From assembly GCA_026873275.1 (NCBI GenBank), contig JANTUC010000004.1:1674001-1738000 (forward strand): 64,000 nt of DNA, in the 5' to 3' direction. Positions 26,110 through 37,167 of the stretch are shown in pieces. The translations under genes were made by a program, and so were the position numbers. Position 1 is the first letter of the stretch. Each line of letters begins with the position of its first letter. The notes below the pieces were generated by a model. That model was not told the DNA's origin and ran no database searches. It saw only the letters and a program-made list of their open reading frames with translations. The stretch comes from Pseudopithomyces maydicus. Its lineage: Eukaryota > Ascomycota > Dothideomycetes > Pleosporales > Didymosphaeriaceae.

Positions 26110-28423
26110 TATTATATAAAAAATATTAGTATATCCTGCTAAAGCTTTATTAATATAAGCTTAAAATATAGTAGGAGTGTTAGTTAATCTAAAAGATATA
26201 ATAGTATATTTAAAGTATCTATAGCGCATATAAAACACTATTTTCTATTTATCGCTATACTAGATTTAGATTTAGTAATAAGTATTTTTTAAATTTAGTT
26301 TTATAAAACTCTTTAATTCTAATAATCTATTTAAAGTTTTACTAATAAAGGATAGAGCTAATTAATTCTTTTTAGTAATTTTATTTAAATCTCTATAATT
26401 TATATATAGTTTAAGGGTTCTATTCTTTTTAAGGATAAATAGAATAGGTGCTCTTATAGGACTAGTACTCTTTTAAATTTATTTTACACGCTTTACCTTT
26501 ATTATATAATTATAAAGCTCTTCTAATTCTATAGCTAATAGGTTATATAATAGGCTAAAAGGTACTATCTTTTCTTCTTTTATTTCTATAGCATAATTAG
26601 CTTTTTAATATAAGTCTATTACTATAGCAGCGCTATTATTTACTAAATTTATAAATTACTCTAATTATAAAGGGGGACTTTTTTTATAAATTTTTTAAAA
26701 CTATTAACTATAGCTATTAAGGCGAAGACCTTTAGTTAATCCCTTATAATAAATAAGAATATAGGGGTATTCTTAATCTAGTATATAGTAGTATTAATAC
26801 CTTAGTATTATATTATTATTATATAATTTAAAATTATATATTCCTATTAGAGCCCTAGCAGTTCTACTAGAATAGAGTTAAATATATCTATTACCCTATA
26901 GACTATTATATAAAGGTAGTATTCTATTTCTTAAGAGTTTATAGTAGATATAGTTGTATAGTATACCTATATATTTTTTATAATTTAAAAATTAGATAGG
27001 CGTAACTGCGTCGCTACGCCCTTAGGGACTACTACTAAGTTTAATTAAATTACTAAGCGCTTATTAATTATATTTATATTTATTATAGAATTTAGGCGAA
27101 GTTAACACGCTATTAATTTATCTATTTTATATTAAATTATTCCTTATATATAAAAATTTATTTAAAGTTTTTTTAGTAGTCTAAATATAGCCTTTAGGTC
27201 CTACTATTTTTTATTTTTATAATATTTACTCTTATTACTAGCGCTACTTAAGTAGAGTAATTATATTTTATTTAATAGTTCTTCTCTTAGTATTCTATCT
27301 TTCTATAATATTAGTAGGTATCTTTCTAGATATTATTCTAAGTAGTATAATAAAATAGTGGTAGTACGCCTATAGGGTAATCTTAAAATAATAAAGGTAC
27401 GCGTAATAAGATATTACTTTAATTAGTAGGGATTTTAATATTAAAATATTATAAAAGTGTAACTAGTATCTAGTTACTTTATTAATTATCCTTTAGTATA
27501 GCTATATATTCTACTAGTTCCCTTTATATTTAGAGGAAGTTATTATAATTTATAATTATAGTCTAAATTTCTAAGCATAATTTACTATAAAGGTATATAA
27601 TAAAATACTTTTATTTATAAAGGGGATTTATCTAATTTTCTAATATAGTTAAGTAAGTTATAAACTTATTTACTAACTATCCTTCCCTTTATATCGCCCT
27701 TTAATATTATATTATTATTTATAGCTCTCTATTAATAGGGCTTTTAATCTAGTTTAATAGGAACACTATTATCTATTATTAATTTAATATTTTATTAGCA
27801 TCCTCGCCTTCCCTTTATAGCTATAGTTAATATAGGGTAATCTTTAATAATTATAGGGTAAATATAATATATTAGTCTTTAGTAATAAATACTTAAGGAT
27901 CTAAGCGGAATATAATCTTTAATTTTATTTTAAAGTTATTAAACTCTCTAATACTCTACCCTTTAAAAGTAAAAATAAGTTTAATTTTTAGTCCCTATTA
28001 AGAGTGTGCTAGGGCTATATTACTTAAATATTATTATTAGGTAATCTATTTATCCTCTATTATAGTAGTGCTAATAATAGTATTAGCTATTAAAAGTTTA
28101 TTTTAGATTCTTTATAGGCCCTTTATTACTATCTATTATTTATATCCTTTAATTTCTATTTTAAGTCTCTATATTTCCTTTAATACTATTAATTTATTAT
28201 ACTATTATTTAAGTATTATTAGCCTTATTATAGTAAAGTCTAGTTCTTCTTTATTTAGATCTTTTTATATTAAAAGATATAAATTATCTTTTATTACTAA
28301 AGAGGTTAAAAATAATAATATATCTCCTTCCCTTTATAGGTCTAATATAGCGGCGGCGTTTTAAAGTCGTATTTTAGAAATTACTAAGCCGCTATTCTAT
28401 AATATAAAGAGAGAAATTAAAAT

Positions 28424-28591
28424 TATTAAAATAAATATAGTAGTAAGTAGGTCTTCTATAAATAATAAAATTAATTTCTATTTAAGTCCCTATCCCCTTT
28501 AGCTTCCTTTTCTATATATTATACTAGCGCGGCGTTAGCGCTTAGATAAAGTATAAGCGGCCTTAGATGCTAGGAGGGTATCCTCCTTATA
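28424..28591 (-). repeat. Right LTR of outer element (168 bp)
   Basis: Partner of 14085-14252. It is the 5' LTR in the coding sense and is followed by AAAAG. Confidence 0.8.
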
Positions 28592-28596
28592 AAAAG

Positions 28597-29629
28597 AAAA
28601 AAATAACTTAAGTACTATATAAATATAATATTATTATACCTATATGATACTTAGTCTTTAAAGAATAATTAAGGTATTAAGGCTTTAGTATTATAGAGTA
28701 ACTAAAAAAATATAATTAAGTTAGCCTAATAATAATCTAAGTAAAATAAAGTGTTTTTACTTACTAATTTTTATACGCTATATTTTTCTACTGTCTAATA
28801 AGAAGACACTCTTTTATTAATTATTTTTATAACGTCTAGTTAACTAACTGGACACCTTTTTACTATTCTATAAAATAAAACATTTATTACTATTTAATTA
28901 TTATTTAATCGCTATATTATAATATATATATTTTTAGTGCGCCTAAGAGCTTTATTAACGTTAATAGATATTTTTACTACTATTACCTTATATATTATAA
29001 TTATAATTATTATTAATAATTTAATTATTAAATCTTGCTTTTCCGTTTATAAAGATATATTTATAGATAAACTCTATAATTAAATTATTATAGAATTTAT
29101 AAAATAATTTCTATTTATACTTTTAGCACTAGTATTAAATAAAATAATTTTAAATTTTTTTATAATACTCTTAATCTAGCTAAAATAATTAAGGATAAAG
29201 AGATTATTTTAATTTTAAAATAAATAATTAAATTATATTTATTAATATAGGGCTTTAGCTCTACTAAGTATAGTAATACTACTATAAAATAAAGGGTTAT
29301 ACTAAAAAGTCTTATATATAAAGAGATGCTTAAAGATAAGAATTTAAATTTTATAATAATATTATTAAGTATAGAAGATATCGCGTTTCTTAAAAAAGTA
29401 TTTAAAATTATTATACAGTATTATATAACTGCCTTAGTATAATATTTATTAATTTAATTAATTATATAGGCGTCTATATACTAGTAAATAATTATATTTA
29501 ATAAGCGTATAAAATTATAAAGGGATACCATAAAATAGATAAATTTAACTCTATAATATTATTTTACCTAGTAAAAAAATTTAATAATAAGGTTATGTGA
29601 CATAAATAACGCCCCAATAGGGCGCCACC
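28597..29629 (-). mobile_element. Right part of foldback copy B
   Basis: The reverse complement begins GGTGGCGCCCTATTGGGGCG at 29629 and follows copy A inward through the arm and into the loop (shared block AGTTAGTTAACTA, then AAAATTAGTAAGTAAAAAC). It ends where the outer LTR element was inserted. It has an outer arm and loop but its second arm is not visible, so this copy is incomplete or rearranged. Confidence 0.6.
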
Positions 29630-29642
29630 GTCGTTCTTATAC

Positions 29643-30424
29643 AGTATAAATTCAACGACTCTGCAAAAGCGTCTGAAAACAAATTGCTTATCTGTTTTAA
29701 GCGGATCAGCACCCCGTTTCTTGAGCGATCGACCTGCTTGAAAGGGTGAATCATTTGGACCGATGAACACTGCACATAGCCCACAATAAATCCACCTCTT
29801 CTCGTATCATAGACACTGCTCTCATTGGATCTCCCAACGAACCTCCTTAACTGTGCTATTTAAGTCTTCATGTTGATCAAGCCCACAACTTGCGTCACGC
29901 TTTTCAAAATACCAAATGTCGCAGATGCAGAAACCCTTATCACGCATTGTCGCGGCATGCCTACAGGTGCACTCAGAGACGGCTAACCTTACCTTTTTCC
30001 TGCTACAGTTGGTCTTACCTACAATGATATGAGAAGTCATGGCTTCAAATTCGCGGCTATCCGCAGATTTCAGAACAATGAAGACATGGCTACCATGACG
30101 AGGGGTGTGAGGCGCATGCGGCATCGAAAGTCTTTGCGAAGGGTGTCACCTGGGGTACGGTGATGGTACATCTCGAAGATGGAACAGAGTGGTGAAGTCG
30201 GGTCATCACTAAAACATGGAGTCAATATGGCGACAGTTGGAATGTATTATCTTACTAGTTTCCACTGTGATTTGGTATGAAATAGCATGCACAACCCGCC
30301 TAAGCTATATTAATATACATATAATTTCATTTTGCACATTTATCTACTTCTCAAGCTGAATAGTGAGCTCAGTTTCATCGATCCGAGGCCAGCGGACCAC
30401 TCTTCATTTTCTTCATAAAATTGT
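29643..30424. other. Intergenic region right of the AT island
   Basis: Base composition returns to normal at once after 29642. Open frames at 29822-30124 (-, 100 residues, several Cys/His) and 29564-29784 (-) start or end without splice or family support, and I do not call them genes. The first could be a fragment cut by the transposon insertions. Confidence 0.4.
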
Positions 30425-31978
30425 TCATTTTCCCCCACCCTTACCTTCGATTTGTGACCCTGATACAGCTGGCCCATTGTATGGAGTTTTCCAGGCAGCT
30501 TGCGGACCGACGCTATCATGGCTGGCTTTGGGCGGTATTTGTGGAGGACCAGGCTGCTGCTGATACGGGTGATGGAACGACCCTGACTCGACTTCCGATC
30601 GTCCAGCATCAATAACAGCTTGATTCTTCGCGTGAACGGTTGAATCAGGTTTTGAGAACCGTTTATCTACAGTCTGATTGAGCGTGCCGCGGAGTGCCTC
30701 GCCTGCGCCCTATGTTCCTGTGAGCTGAGTTGCTTAGGAAGAAACATCAACTTACATGAATGCCGGCTGCAGCCGTTTTCAGGTTCGCCAGCGTCGAGTG
30801 CTTCTGCTGATTCTGGGGGAGGTGTCCCGTACGGAGCGGTGCCGGGTGGGCACGATCCCCATAACTGACTTGATGGTGGGCTTCATGCTGCTGTAGATGT
30901 TCAGTTGGCTGTTGCGAGTGGAGATCTTGCAAAGGCAACTGGCGTGGTACGCCTATTGGCGGAGCCCTTGCCGGATAAGAAAAGTTGTGTTGTGAGGGAC
31001 TAGAAGGAGTTACAGGGCTGACCATTGGGTTGGGACGCTCAACTCCGGGTGAGACCGAGTCCAGCTCCACTCGATTGCGCATATTGTTCCTGTTCGGAAT
31101 AGGCGGTGACGAACTAGGACCAGGAGCATTTGGGCCAGGCTGGTCTAGTTTGGGGTTTTCAGATGTTGTCGGCGTTGCTGGCAACGGTGGAGCCGGAGAT
31201 GGCGGGCTAGGTCCAGAGGTGCCTGTAACGCTGGCTTGGGTCGAGATCCTATCGTCATGCCCGGCAGGTTGCTGGACAGTGGTTGACCCTCCTGGACCTG
31301 TTGTTGTAGTCGTTGTGGTTGTAGTCTGTTGTTTCTGTTAGCCCATTCAGGCTTATCCTAAAGTGGCTGTGAACTCACAGTTGTGGTCGTTGTCACTACA
31401 TTACCTGTCCTCTGGTCGGTATATGACTCTCGTTGTACATTGTTTGATTGTGCTTCGGCGGATTGCTGCGGAGTATGAGACTGATTGAGTACTGTGGAAG
31501 GTGTAGGAGGGGCTATGCTGGTGGTCGGTGGTTGCAAGTTTGTGCTGGGTGCCTGCAATTGCTCTCCACGCGAACTCCGTCTCTCATTACTGGAAAAGCT
31601 CGGGTGGACGCTTGTATCAACATCCGATCTCGAACTATCGCCATGGTCACTGCTAAAATAAGCCGAATCTCCAGCTATTGCGGGATTGTGAGCTGTTGGT
31701 CGATTTTGGGCAGGTGCAAGATCTCCAGTTGTGACTGCTACCGAGTCTTTTCGTTCTTTGTCCTTCGAATGGAAAGGATTAGACAGGCGCCACTTTGATC
31801 TTTTCTCCTTTCCTGGGGATGTGCCGCTGTCATGAGTCGTCATTGTATTGTCCGTGTGCACCGGAGGGATAGTTGGTATGTCTTGCTGTGACTGTCGATG
31901 GGCGCGGTCACGGCCTGGAGATGCACTGCCGGTCCGTCGCTTTTGAAGTTTGGCACTCGGGCGTTGAGCTTCTGGCAT
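30425..31978 (-). CDS. Ser/Pro/Thr-rich hypothetical protein with conserved C-terminal segment
   Basis: Three exons on the minus strand: 31978-31379, 31325-30756 and 30709-30425, with introns of 53 and 46 nt having good GT-AG ends and keeping frame. The N-terminal part is basic and Ser-rich (KLQKRRTGSASPGRD, then KRSKWRLSNPFHSKDKERKD). The middle is low-complexity Pro/Thr/Gln with a poly-Thr run. The last exon gives a non-repetitive segment, AAAGIHGAGEALRGTLNQTV continuing with DKRF and KNQAVIDAGRSEVESG, which looks like the only conserved and probably structured part. I believe proteins with such an end occur widely in Pezizomycotina but know no function. No signal peptide or membrane segment is seen. 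It is likely an intrinsically disordered cytosolic or nuclear protein. Confidence 0.7.
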
Positions 31979-33392
31979 TCTGTAGAGCCAAATCGGGAAA
32001 CAAGAATGAGAGATGAATAGGTGTCAGCGGTTGTGTCGAGCGAAAGCATGAGAAGCAGGCCTGCTCTTGCTACTGCGAATGACATCATCCCAGGTAAGCT
32101 GCATGGTGAACCGCTTTGTGGCTAATCCATGTTGGTGAACAGCGGCCACCCAATAGCACAATGATGTCCAGGTCATATCTTCCATTGACTAGCCAGAGAC
32201 GGGTCAATCGCAGGGGTCCGATGTGGCTTGACGTCGGTGGGCGCCGTAGGCTTGGCGTTGATTTATCATTTAACACAAACTAGGAACAACATTTATAGCG
32301 CAGAACAGCAGTTTTATTTTTGATACGATGGCTTGGTATTTCCAGATAGCACGTATCCCAGTTGGTTGTAGCATCCATCAACAACAGCACCCCCGCCTTT
32401 GTCGCCCTTTGCACTTGTTTTACCAACAACATTGCTCTTCAAAACTAAGAATCGTATGATGCGCAGCGACCAATAATCGAAGCACTTGGTGCAGTGTCAC
32501 CCGCAATTCAAGCTGTCGGTGCAGGCCTCAACCTCTCTCATACGCTGTACAGTACCAACATGCTGGAAGTGTATTTTCCGCTGAACTACGATTGCGGTTC
32601 AAGGACCCATCCCGGTTCTATACAACCAAAGTCACGAGCTAGTTATACAAATAACTCAATCATACAAAAGAAGAACACTAAGATATTTATCTAGTAATAG
32701 AAACAATTTTGTTTCTGGTCGTGCTAATATTATACGGGGCTTTAGGCTTTAGGGTTATTTCTTCTCGTTACGGCTTGGACACGGTGCGGTACTGTCGCCA
32801 GTCCCGAGTTTGTGCGCGGTGACATCTCCAACCATGCCTTTACCTTGAAGCGTGTATGTTGCGCTCGCTCATTACATAGACACCAGGGTGATGGGGCCGA
32901 ATGCGCTAAGCATATGCACGACTGATTCAAAGTCTCACCGCTATAGCCACAACGGTATGTAATACCGATCACCTTTGAGCACAGAGTTTCAATGGCGTTC
33001 CCAGAGTGAGCTGATTTTGTAGCTGGTTAAGGAGCTGGCAGAATGAATGCGGTGTACAGCGTACCGTGACGACAATTTGGCGATACGATGTTGAATGACG
33101 GCTGAGGCTACGTACGCTTGGGTGGAGAGCTGAAGTAAGAGATCAGTCACAAATGCTTGCAGATTTGGATTCGCCTGATTGGCGACTCTACAGTTAAGCT
33201 TAGAATATTGCTTCTATAAAAAATAAACTCGGTGCTATTGACGAGATGAAGCATAAATGTGAGTGGGATTGGCAACCATGACACTCACCATCATCCTCAA
33301 TTCGAATTTGAACAACTACAAGTCTTTCGATTTCAGCTAACGCATCTAAGCATCTATTCAATTCCCTCTCAGTCTTATCTCAGCCGTCCAAA
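31979..33392. other. Intergenic region
   Basis: No gene is supported. Short frames such as 32494-32694 (+) and 32742-32972 (-) lack recognisable domains. The region from about 33240 to 33392 probably carries the promoter and leader of the small secreted protein gene. Confidence 0.45.
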
Positions 33393-33764
33393 ATGCAATT
33401 CAGATTCGCCTTCTTCACTACCCTTACAGCTTCTGTTGTGGCGGCCTCGCCCATTCACCAAATCACCGTCTCCATCTACAATGATCTCACCGGTGCCCAT
33501 GGCTCTGCCGCCGTCCCCAGTGATGGCTTGGCGCGCAACCTGACCATGCTCTTTTCAGACAGTCCCATCAACAACCACGGTGCTATTATTGGGATTTCGG
33601 CCCATCTTATCCAGTTCACGGATGGAACGCGCTGTTTCTTTTAGAGAGGCAACACGATCATCAATCTCAATGGGCGGGCGCAGAGCTTTGTCGATCTGGA
33701 TGGCGACAAGAGCAAGACGATTCCGGTATATCTGAACGGGTTCAACCTGCAATGCCCTGAGTAG
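33393..33764 (+). pseudogene. Small secreted protein gene with in-frame TAG
   Basis: The frame opens with a clear signal peptide (MQFRFAFFTTLTASVVAASP). It reads 83 codons to a TAG at 33642-33644, then continues in the same frame for about 39 further codons of ordinary protein-like sequence to a second TAG. That tail (from RGNTIINLNGRAQSFVDLDG) ends in a Cys that could pair with the only Cys upstream. A single codon, for example a Gln codon changed C-to-T, may therefore have been lost. It could be a truncated 83-residue secreted protein, a pseudogene, or a gene near the AT island hit by leaky RIP. The family is unknown to me; a small secreted cell-surface or effector-like protein is possible but unproven. 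Confidence 0.5.
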
Positions 33765-34549
33765 AAGGGAATGTATATGAGGGAATCTACATCTTGGGTG
33801 ATTCGCAGTAATTTTGAGGGTCTATAGGGATGGCGGTGTCGGCGTTGTGTGGATGAGATATCGATTTGTCGCCCATTGTAATATTAACAAGACTTGAAAT
33901 GGTATGCTCCACAACTGTATCCTTGAGCCAGGATCATCTCCAACTGCGTTCCGTAAACGAGCAAAGCTCAAACGACCTTCTCCACATAGATCTGGGATGT
34001 GAAAGTAAAAGGTAGGCTGGAAACGATGGCAGGACTGTGTGTTGCTGCAGCTACCAGGCCGCCCGGTACGCATTCGACCATGTTTCACTGCTACGTATGT
34101 GTGGCTACAAGAATGGCGACTAGGCGATGAGACTGTCGCATCGCTCAATAGGTCGAGCACATAGCCAGGCGAATAGGTCCGAAAAGGGGTCCCTCGGTCC
34201 ATGGTAGAGAGAGAACATTGAACGTCCAAGGTATCACGAGATGCGAAGTGGCAAAGATGTATAGGTACATAGTGCAGCAAGTCGTGAGCCGCTATGCGGT
34301 GATGGTATGGGAAGTCTAGAAAAGCCTTGTGCAGGTACTGTAGGGAGAGACTGGGACCTCGGGAGAGACCAGGGCACGTGTCTCCCCGTGGGCAGTTTGT
34401 TTGGATTGGATCCGACGTGGTCCGTGCACTGGCACCTCCCTAGCACCTGGGCAGCCCGGGAGCCGTTCGTGCACCTCTTCATTATCGAAAACTTTCATCC
34501 GCACCACAACCCGACTTCTCCCATTTCTCTTCCACCACACATCTCCATC
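33765..34549. other. Intergenic region upstream of porin gene
   Basis: I see no gene. The pyrimidine-rich sequence from about 34485 to 34549 directly before the porin ATG looks like a fungal core promoter and 5' UTR. Confidence 0.45.
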
Positions 34550-35847
34550 ATGGCCGACATCTACGTTGCAAAGAAGATTGCTGCGGTTCTTCCGCCTCCC
34601 GCTTTCAGCGACATTGCGAAGTCGTCTAACGACGTACGTTTGCGTCACCGCTAGGAAGCTTTTGAATGGCGCAATTGCTAACGCCCACTTCCCAGCTCAT
34701 CAACAAGGACTTCTACCACGCTGCTGCAGGTGAGGTGCATCATCCACAAGCGCTTTACGAATGCTAACGGCCGCGCAGCCCAGCTCGAGGTCAAGCTCAA
34801 GGCTCCCAATGGCGTCAACTTCACCGCCAAGGGCACCTCGGCACACGACGGCCCTGTCTCCTCTTCGGTACGTTGCCAGCATGCAACATGCCAGGGAGAC
34901 CAGTGCTAATTGTATGGACAGCTCGAGGGCAAGAAGGCGCTTTCCAATGGTACAGACCTCTCTTTCTTCAGTCTTTCAATGCCCTTGGCATTTGACAAGC
35001 GTATACCCATATATTTTTTCCACTCTGCCCGCCCTCCAGAGCAAGCATCCAGTTCAGGCTACACGATACACCTGCTGACGAAAGGCCGGACAGGCATCAG
35101 CATCACCCAGTCATGGAACACGGCCAACCTCCTCGCCACCAAGGTTGAGCTCAACGACACCCTCGCTTCTGGCCTCAAGACCGAGATCCTGAACAACTTC
35201 AAGCCCAATGCCGGCAACCAGGGCCAGAAGGTCAACTTCTTCTTCAAGCAGAACAACTTCCACGGCCGTGTCTTCGGTGATCTCAAGGCCTCGGGTGCCG
35301 TCAGCGCCATTGCCGATGCCGTCCTCAGCCACGAGGGCTTCCTCGTCGGCGGTGAGGTTGGCTACGATGTCCAGAAGGCTGCCATCACCAAGTACTCGGC
35401 CGCTGTTGGCTACACCACCCCCATCTACAACGCCGCCATCACCGCCACCAACTCCCTCAGCGTCTTCTCCGCTGCCTACTACCAGAAGGTCAACACCGCC
35501 GTCGAGGCCGGCGCCCGCGCCACCTGGGACTCCAAGGCTCAGGGTGCGGTTGGCCTCGAGCTCGCCGCCAAGTACAAGATCGACCCTGCGTCGTTCACAA
35601 AGGTTAGTAAAACACCATACGTCGCACGAACCACCTCTGACAGTTTTGGCAGGCCAAGATCAACAACCTCGGCATTGCCTCCCTCGCCTACAACACCAAG
35701 GTCAACAGCGGTCTGACCTTTGGCGTTGGTGGCTCTTTCGATACCCAGAAGCTGAACGAGTCTGGTCACAAGCTCGGCACCAGCTTCACCTTTGAGGTTA
35801 AGCGCCTCGCTCGGATGGTGCTGGAAAAGGTGCGGAGTTTGGGTTAG
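34550..35847 (+). CDS. por1: Mitochondrial outer-membrane porin (VDAC)
   Basis: Six exons: 34550-34633, 34696-34729, 34779-34867, 34922-34949, 35085-35602, 35653-35847. The protein starts MADIYVAKKIAAVLPPPAFS, giving the N-terminal amphipathic helix. It continues LINKDFYHAAA, LEVKLKAPNGVNFTAKG and ITQSWNTANLLATKVEL, all characteristic of fungal VDAC. It is about 315 residues with the usual alternating beta-strand pattern (19 strands in the family) and conducts ATP, ADP and small anions across the outer mitochondrial membrane. The C-terminus is less sure: the strand normally ends near GTSFTFE, but here the frame runs on for about 18 residues to a TAG at 35845-35847. A GTTAAG after FTFE could instead start a last intron. 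Many introns in the 5' half are usual for fungal porin genes. Confidence 0.9.
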
Positions 35848-36038
35848 ATGAAGAAGATGTGTCGTTTCATGATGCGTTTTCCCGTGCGGAAATGAGCGAT
35901 GTACTGTGGCCTTTAGCATGTAAACTACTTGTCTCAATGCATCTCTAACTTTGTGTATACCCATGTGACGTTCTTTTTCTCTGCTGCAATACATGATATC
36001 GGTTACAAGATGTGTGGTGCCAGACTTTGGTCTATAGG

Positions 36039-37031
36039 CTACGTTTGCTCGGCCTTCTTGGTCCCCCCGCTGCTATTGCTAAACAAGTTGGCAGCCGCAG
36101 CAGCAATCCCGATGACGCCCGACACGACGATAAAATTCGCCAGCATGCCGCCCCTGTCCAGTTCCTGAGGGATCTCGGCGTCGCGCTCCCTCCGCCTCCG
36201 CGCACTGATGTGCTCGTACACGGTATCGTGCGTCCGTTTGTGTTTCCTGTCATCAAAATGCGGGACGTCGTTTCCCGCGTGCGCATGCCCCGGTCCAAAC
36301 CCCTCTCCGAAGCCGCCGTACGAGCCGGGGCCGGCGCTCTGCTCCGCCGCAGGACCCTCGTGCTGGTGGTGGGCGTACTCTGCCCGCTTCGCGCCGTGCC
36401 TGCCATAGCCACCGGCCTTGTAGAAGGACGGGGGCGGCCCGCGGAAGGTGCTGCGTTTCTTGTTCAGACCGGAGGCTGGACGCGAGCCAAAGTGCGAGCC
36501 GGACGGGGCGTGCGAATGGTGCGAGCGGGAGTCGCCCCGCGCGTGAGGCAGTTGGGCATCGTATGCGGCGCGCTTCTCGGGCACGGAGAGGACGTGGTAG
36601 GCTTCGCTTATGGCGACGAAACGCGTCGAGGCAGAGGGATCTTTCGGATTGTGGTCCGGATGGTGCTTCTTGGAGAGGGTGTAGAACTGGCGTTTGATGT
36701 CGGTGGGGGTGGCCGAGGGGCCTAGCTCGAGGACCTCATAGTGAGTGGAGGAGGGGTCGGCGGCACGGGACGCAGAGGTGCAAAAGGATGCGGTTTGGGG
36801 AGGAAGAGGAAGGAATTGGCGGGCGGTGCGACGGCGACGGGGAGGGCAGCGGGCGGGAAGGCATGGAGGGCATGAAGGACGCGCCGAAAGGGTTCTAGCG
36901 CAGGCTCGAGGTAGCAGAGAGGGCGTTTGGAGGGGCATTGTCCATGGCTGGGATGGCAGCGGTGGGGAAACAGAGTGTTTTGCGGGCGTTTCGAGTGTCG
37001 AGCGTCGAGCGTCGAGACATCCAGACGTCAT
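36039..37031 (-). CDS. Mitochondrial J-domain (DnaJ-like) membrane protein
   Basis: Single-exon frame of 330 codons; the Met at codon 32 (MPLQTPSLLPRACARTLSAR) is the more likely start because it begins an Arg/Ser/Leu-rich, acid-free mitochondrial targeting sequence. The J-domain follows (HYEVLELGPSATPTDIKRQF), with the catalytic HPD in KKHHPDHNP needed to stimulate Hsp70 ATPase, and helix IV ending KRAAYD. A Gly/His/Ser-rich linker follows, then one hydrophobic helix near the C-terminus (MLANFIVVSGVIGIAAAAANLF). This suggests a J-protein anchored in the mitochondrial inner membrane that works with matrix Hsp70. It is divergent from the MetAP2 gene with only about 136 bases between start codons. 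Confidence 0.85.
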   Translation of the reverse strand: MTSGCLDARRSTLETPAKHSVSPPLPSQPWTMPLQTPSLLPRACARTLSARPSCPPCLPARCPPRRRRTARQFLPLPPQTASFCTSASRAADPSSTHYEVLELGPSATPTDIKRQFYTLSKKHHPDHNPKDPSASTRFVAISEAYHVLSVPEKRAAYDAQLPHARGDSRSHHSHAPSGSHFGSRPASGLNKKRSTFRGPPPSFYKAGGYGRHGAKRAEYAHHQHEGPAAEQSAGPGSYGGFGEGFGPGHAHAGNDVPHFDDRKHKRTHDTVYEHISARRRRERDAEIPQELDRGGMLANFIVVSGVIGIAAAAANLFSNSSGGTKKAEQT

Positions 37032-37167
37032 CGGCTATCCGACTAAGGTGGCAGGGGTTGACTGCTGGACTAAATTAGACGAAAAGTGGTGGCGGAGGGG
37101 CGCTTTAAGACGGCGTCGGCCAGGTTTGTTTTCGAAATTCGCCTCCCGTCCACGTTCACGACCCATC
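37032..37167. promoter_or_regulatory. Short bidirectional promoter, J-protein / MetAP2
   Basis: Only about 136 bp lie between the annotated J-protein frame and the MetAP2 ATG, or about 229 bp if the inner Met of the J-protein is used. The two genes are transcribed away from each other and must share this space. No TATA box is evident. Confidence 0.5.

Larger units (their letters stand above)
14085..28591 (-). mobile_element. Outer LTR retrotransposon, interrupted by inner element
   Basis: It is bounded by 168-bp direct repeats at 14085-14252 and 28424-28591 and by the 5-bp duplication AAAAG. After subtracting the inner insertion and one copy of its target duplication, the element is about 7.1 kb. 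The coding strand is minus: at 26086-26109 the minus strand reads YLDNILIF, a reverse-transcriptase active-site box (YxDD) in which the second Asp codon GAT has become AAT, as RIP would do. A purine-rich tract on the minus strand (AAAGGGAGGGAATAAT) lies directly against the left LTR and fits a polypurine tract, again placing the 3' end on the left. The reverse-transcriptase box suggests Ty3/Gypsy. No intact frame remains. Confidence 0.8.
11921..29629. mobile_element. RIP-degraded AT-rich transposon island
   Basis: About 17.7 kb made almost only of A and T with TpA the dominant dinucleotide and no open frame beyond about 80 codons. CpA and TpG are almost absent, and repeated copies differ mainly by C-to-T and G-to-A changes, the mark of repeat-induced point mutation. 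The block resolves into nested elements listed separately: diverged DNA-element remnant (about 11950-12239), foldback copy A (12240-14036), an outer LTR element (14085-28591) interrupted by an inner LTR element (16138-23525), and the rest of foldback copy B (28597-29629). No host gene is expected inside. Confidence 0.9.

Noticed and set aside
35208..35795. Ser/Pro/Arg-rich frame on the plus strand over the porin gene
   Set aside because: Shadow frame of the VDAC exons; typical codon-shift composition and no start signal.
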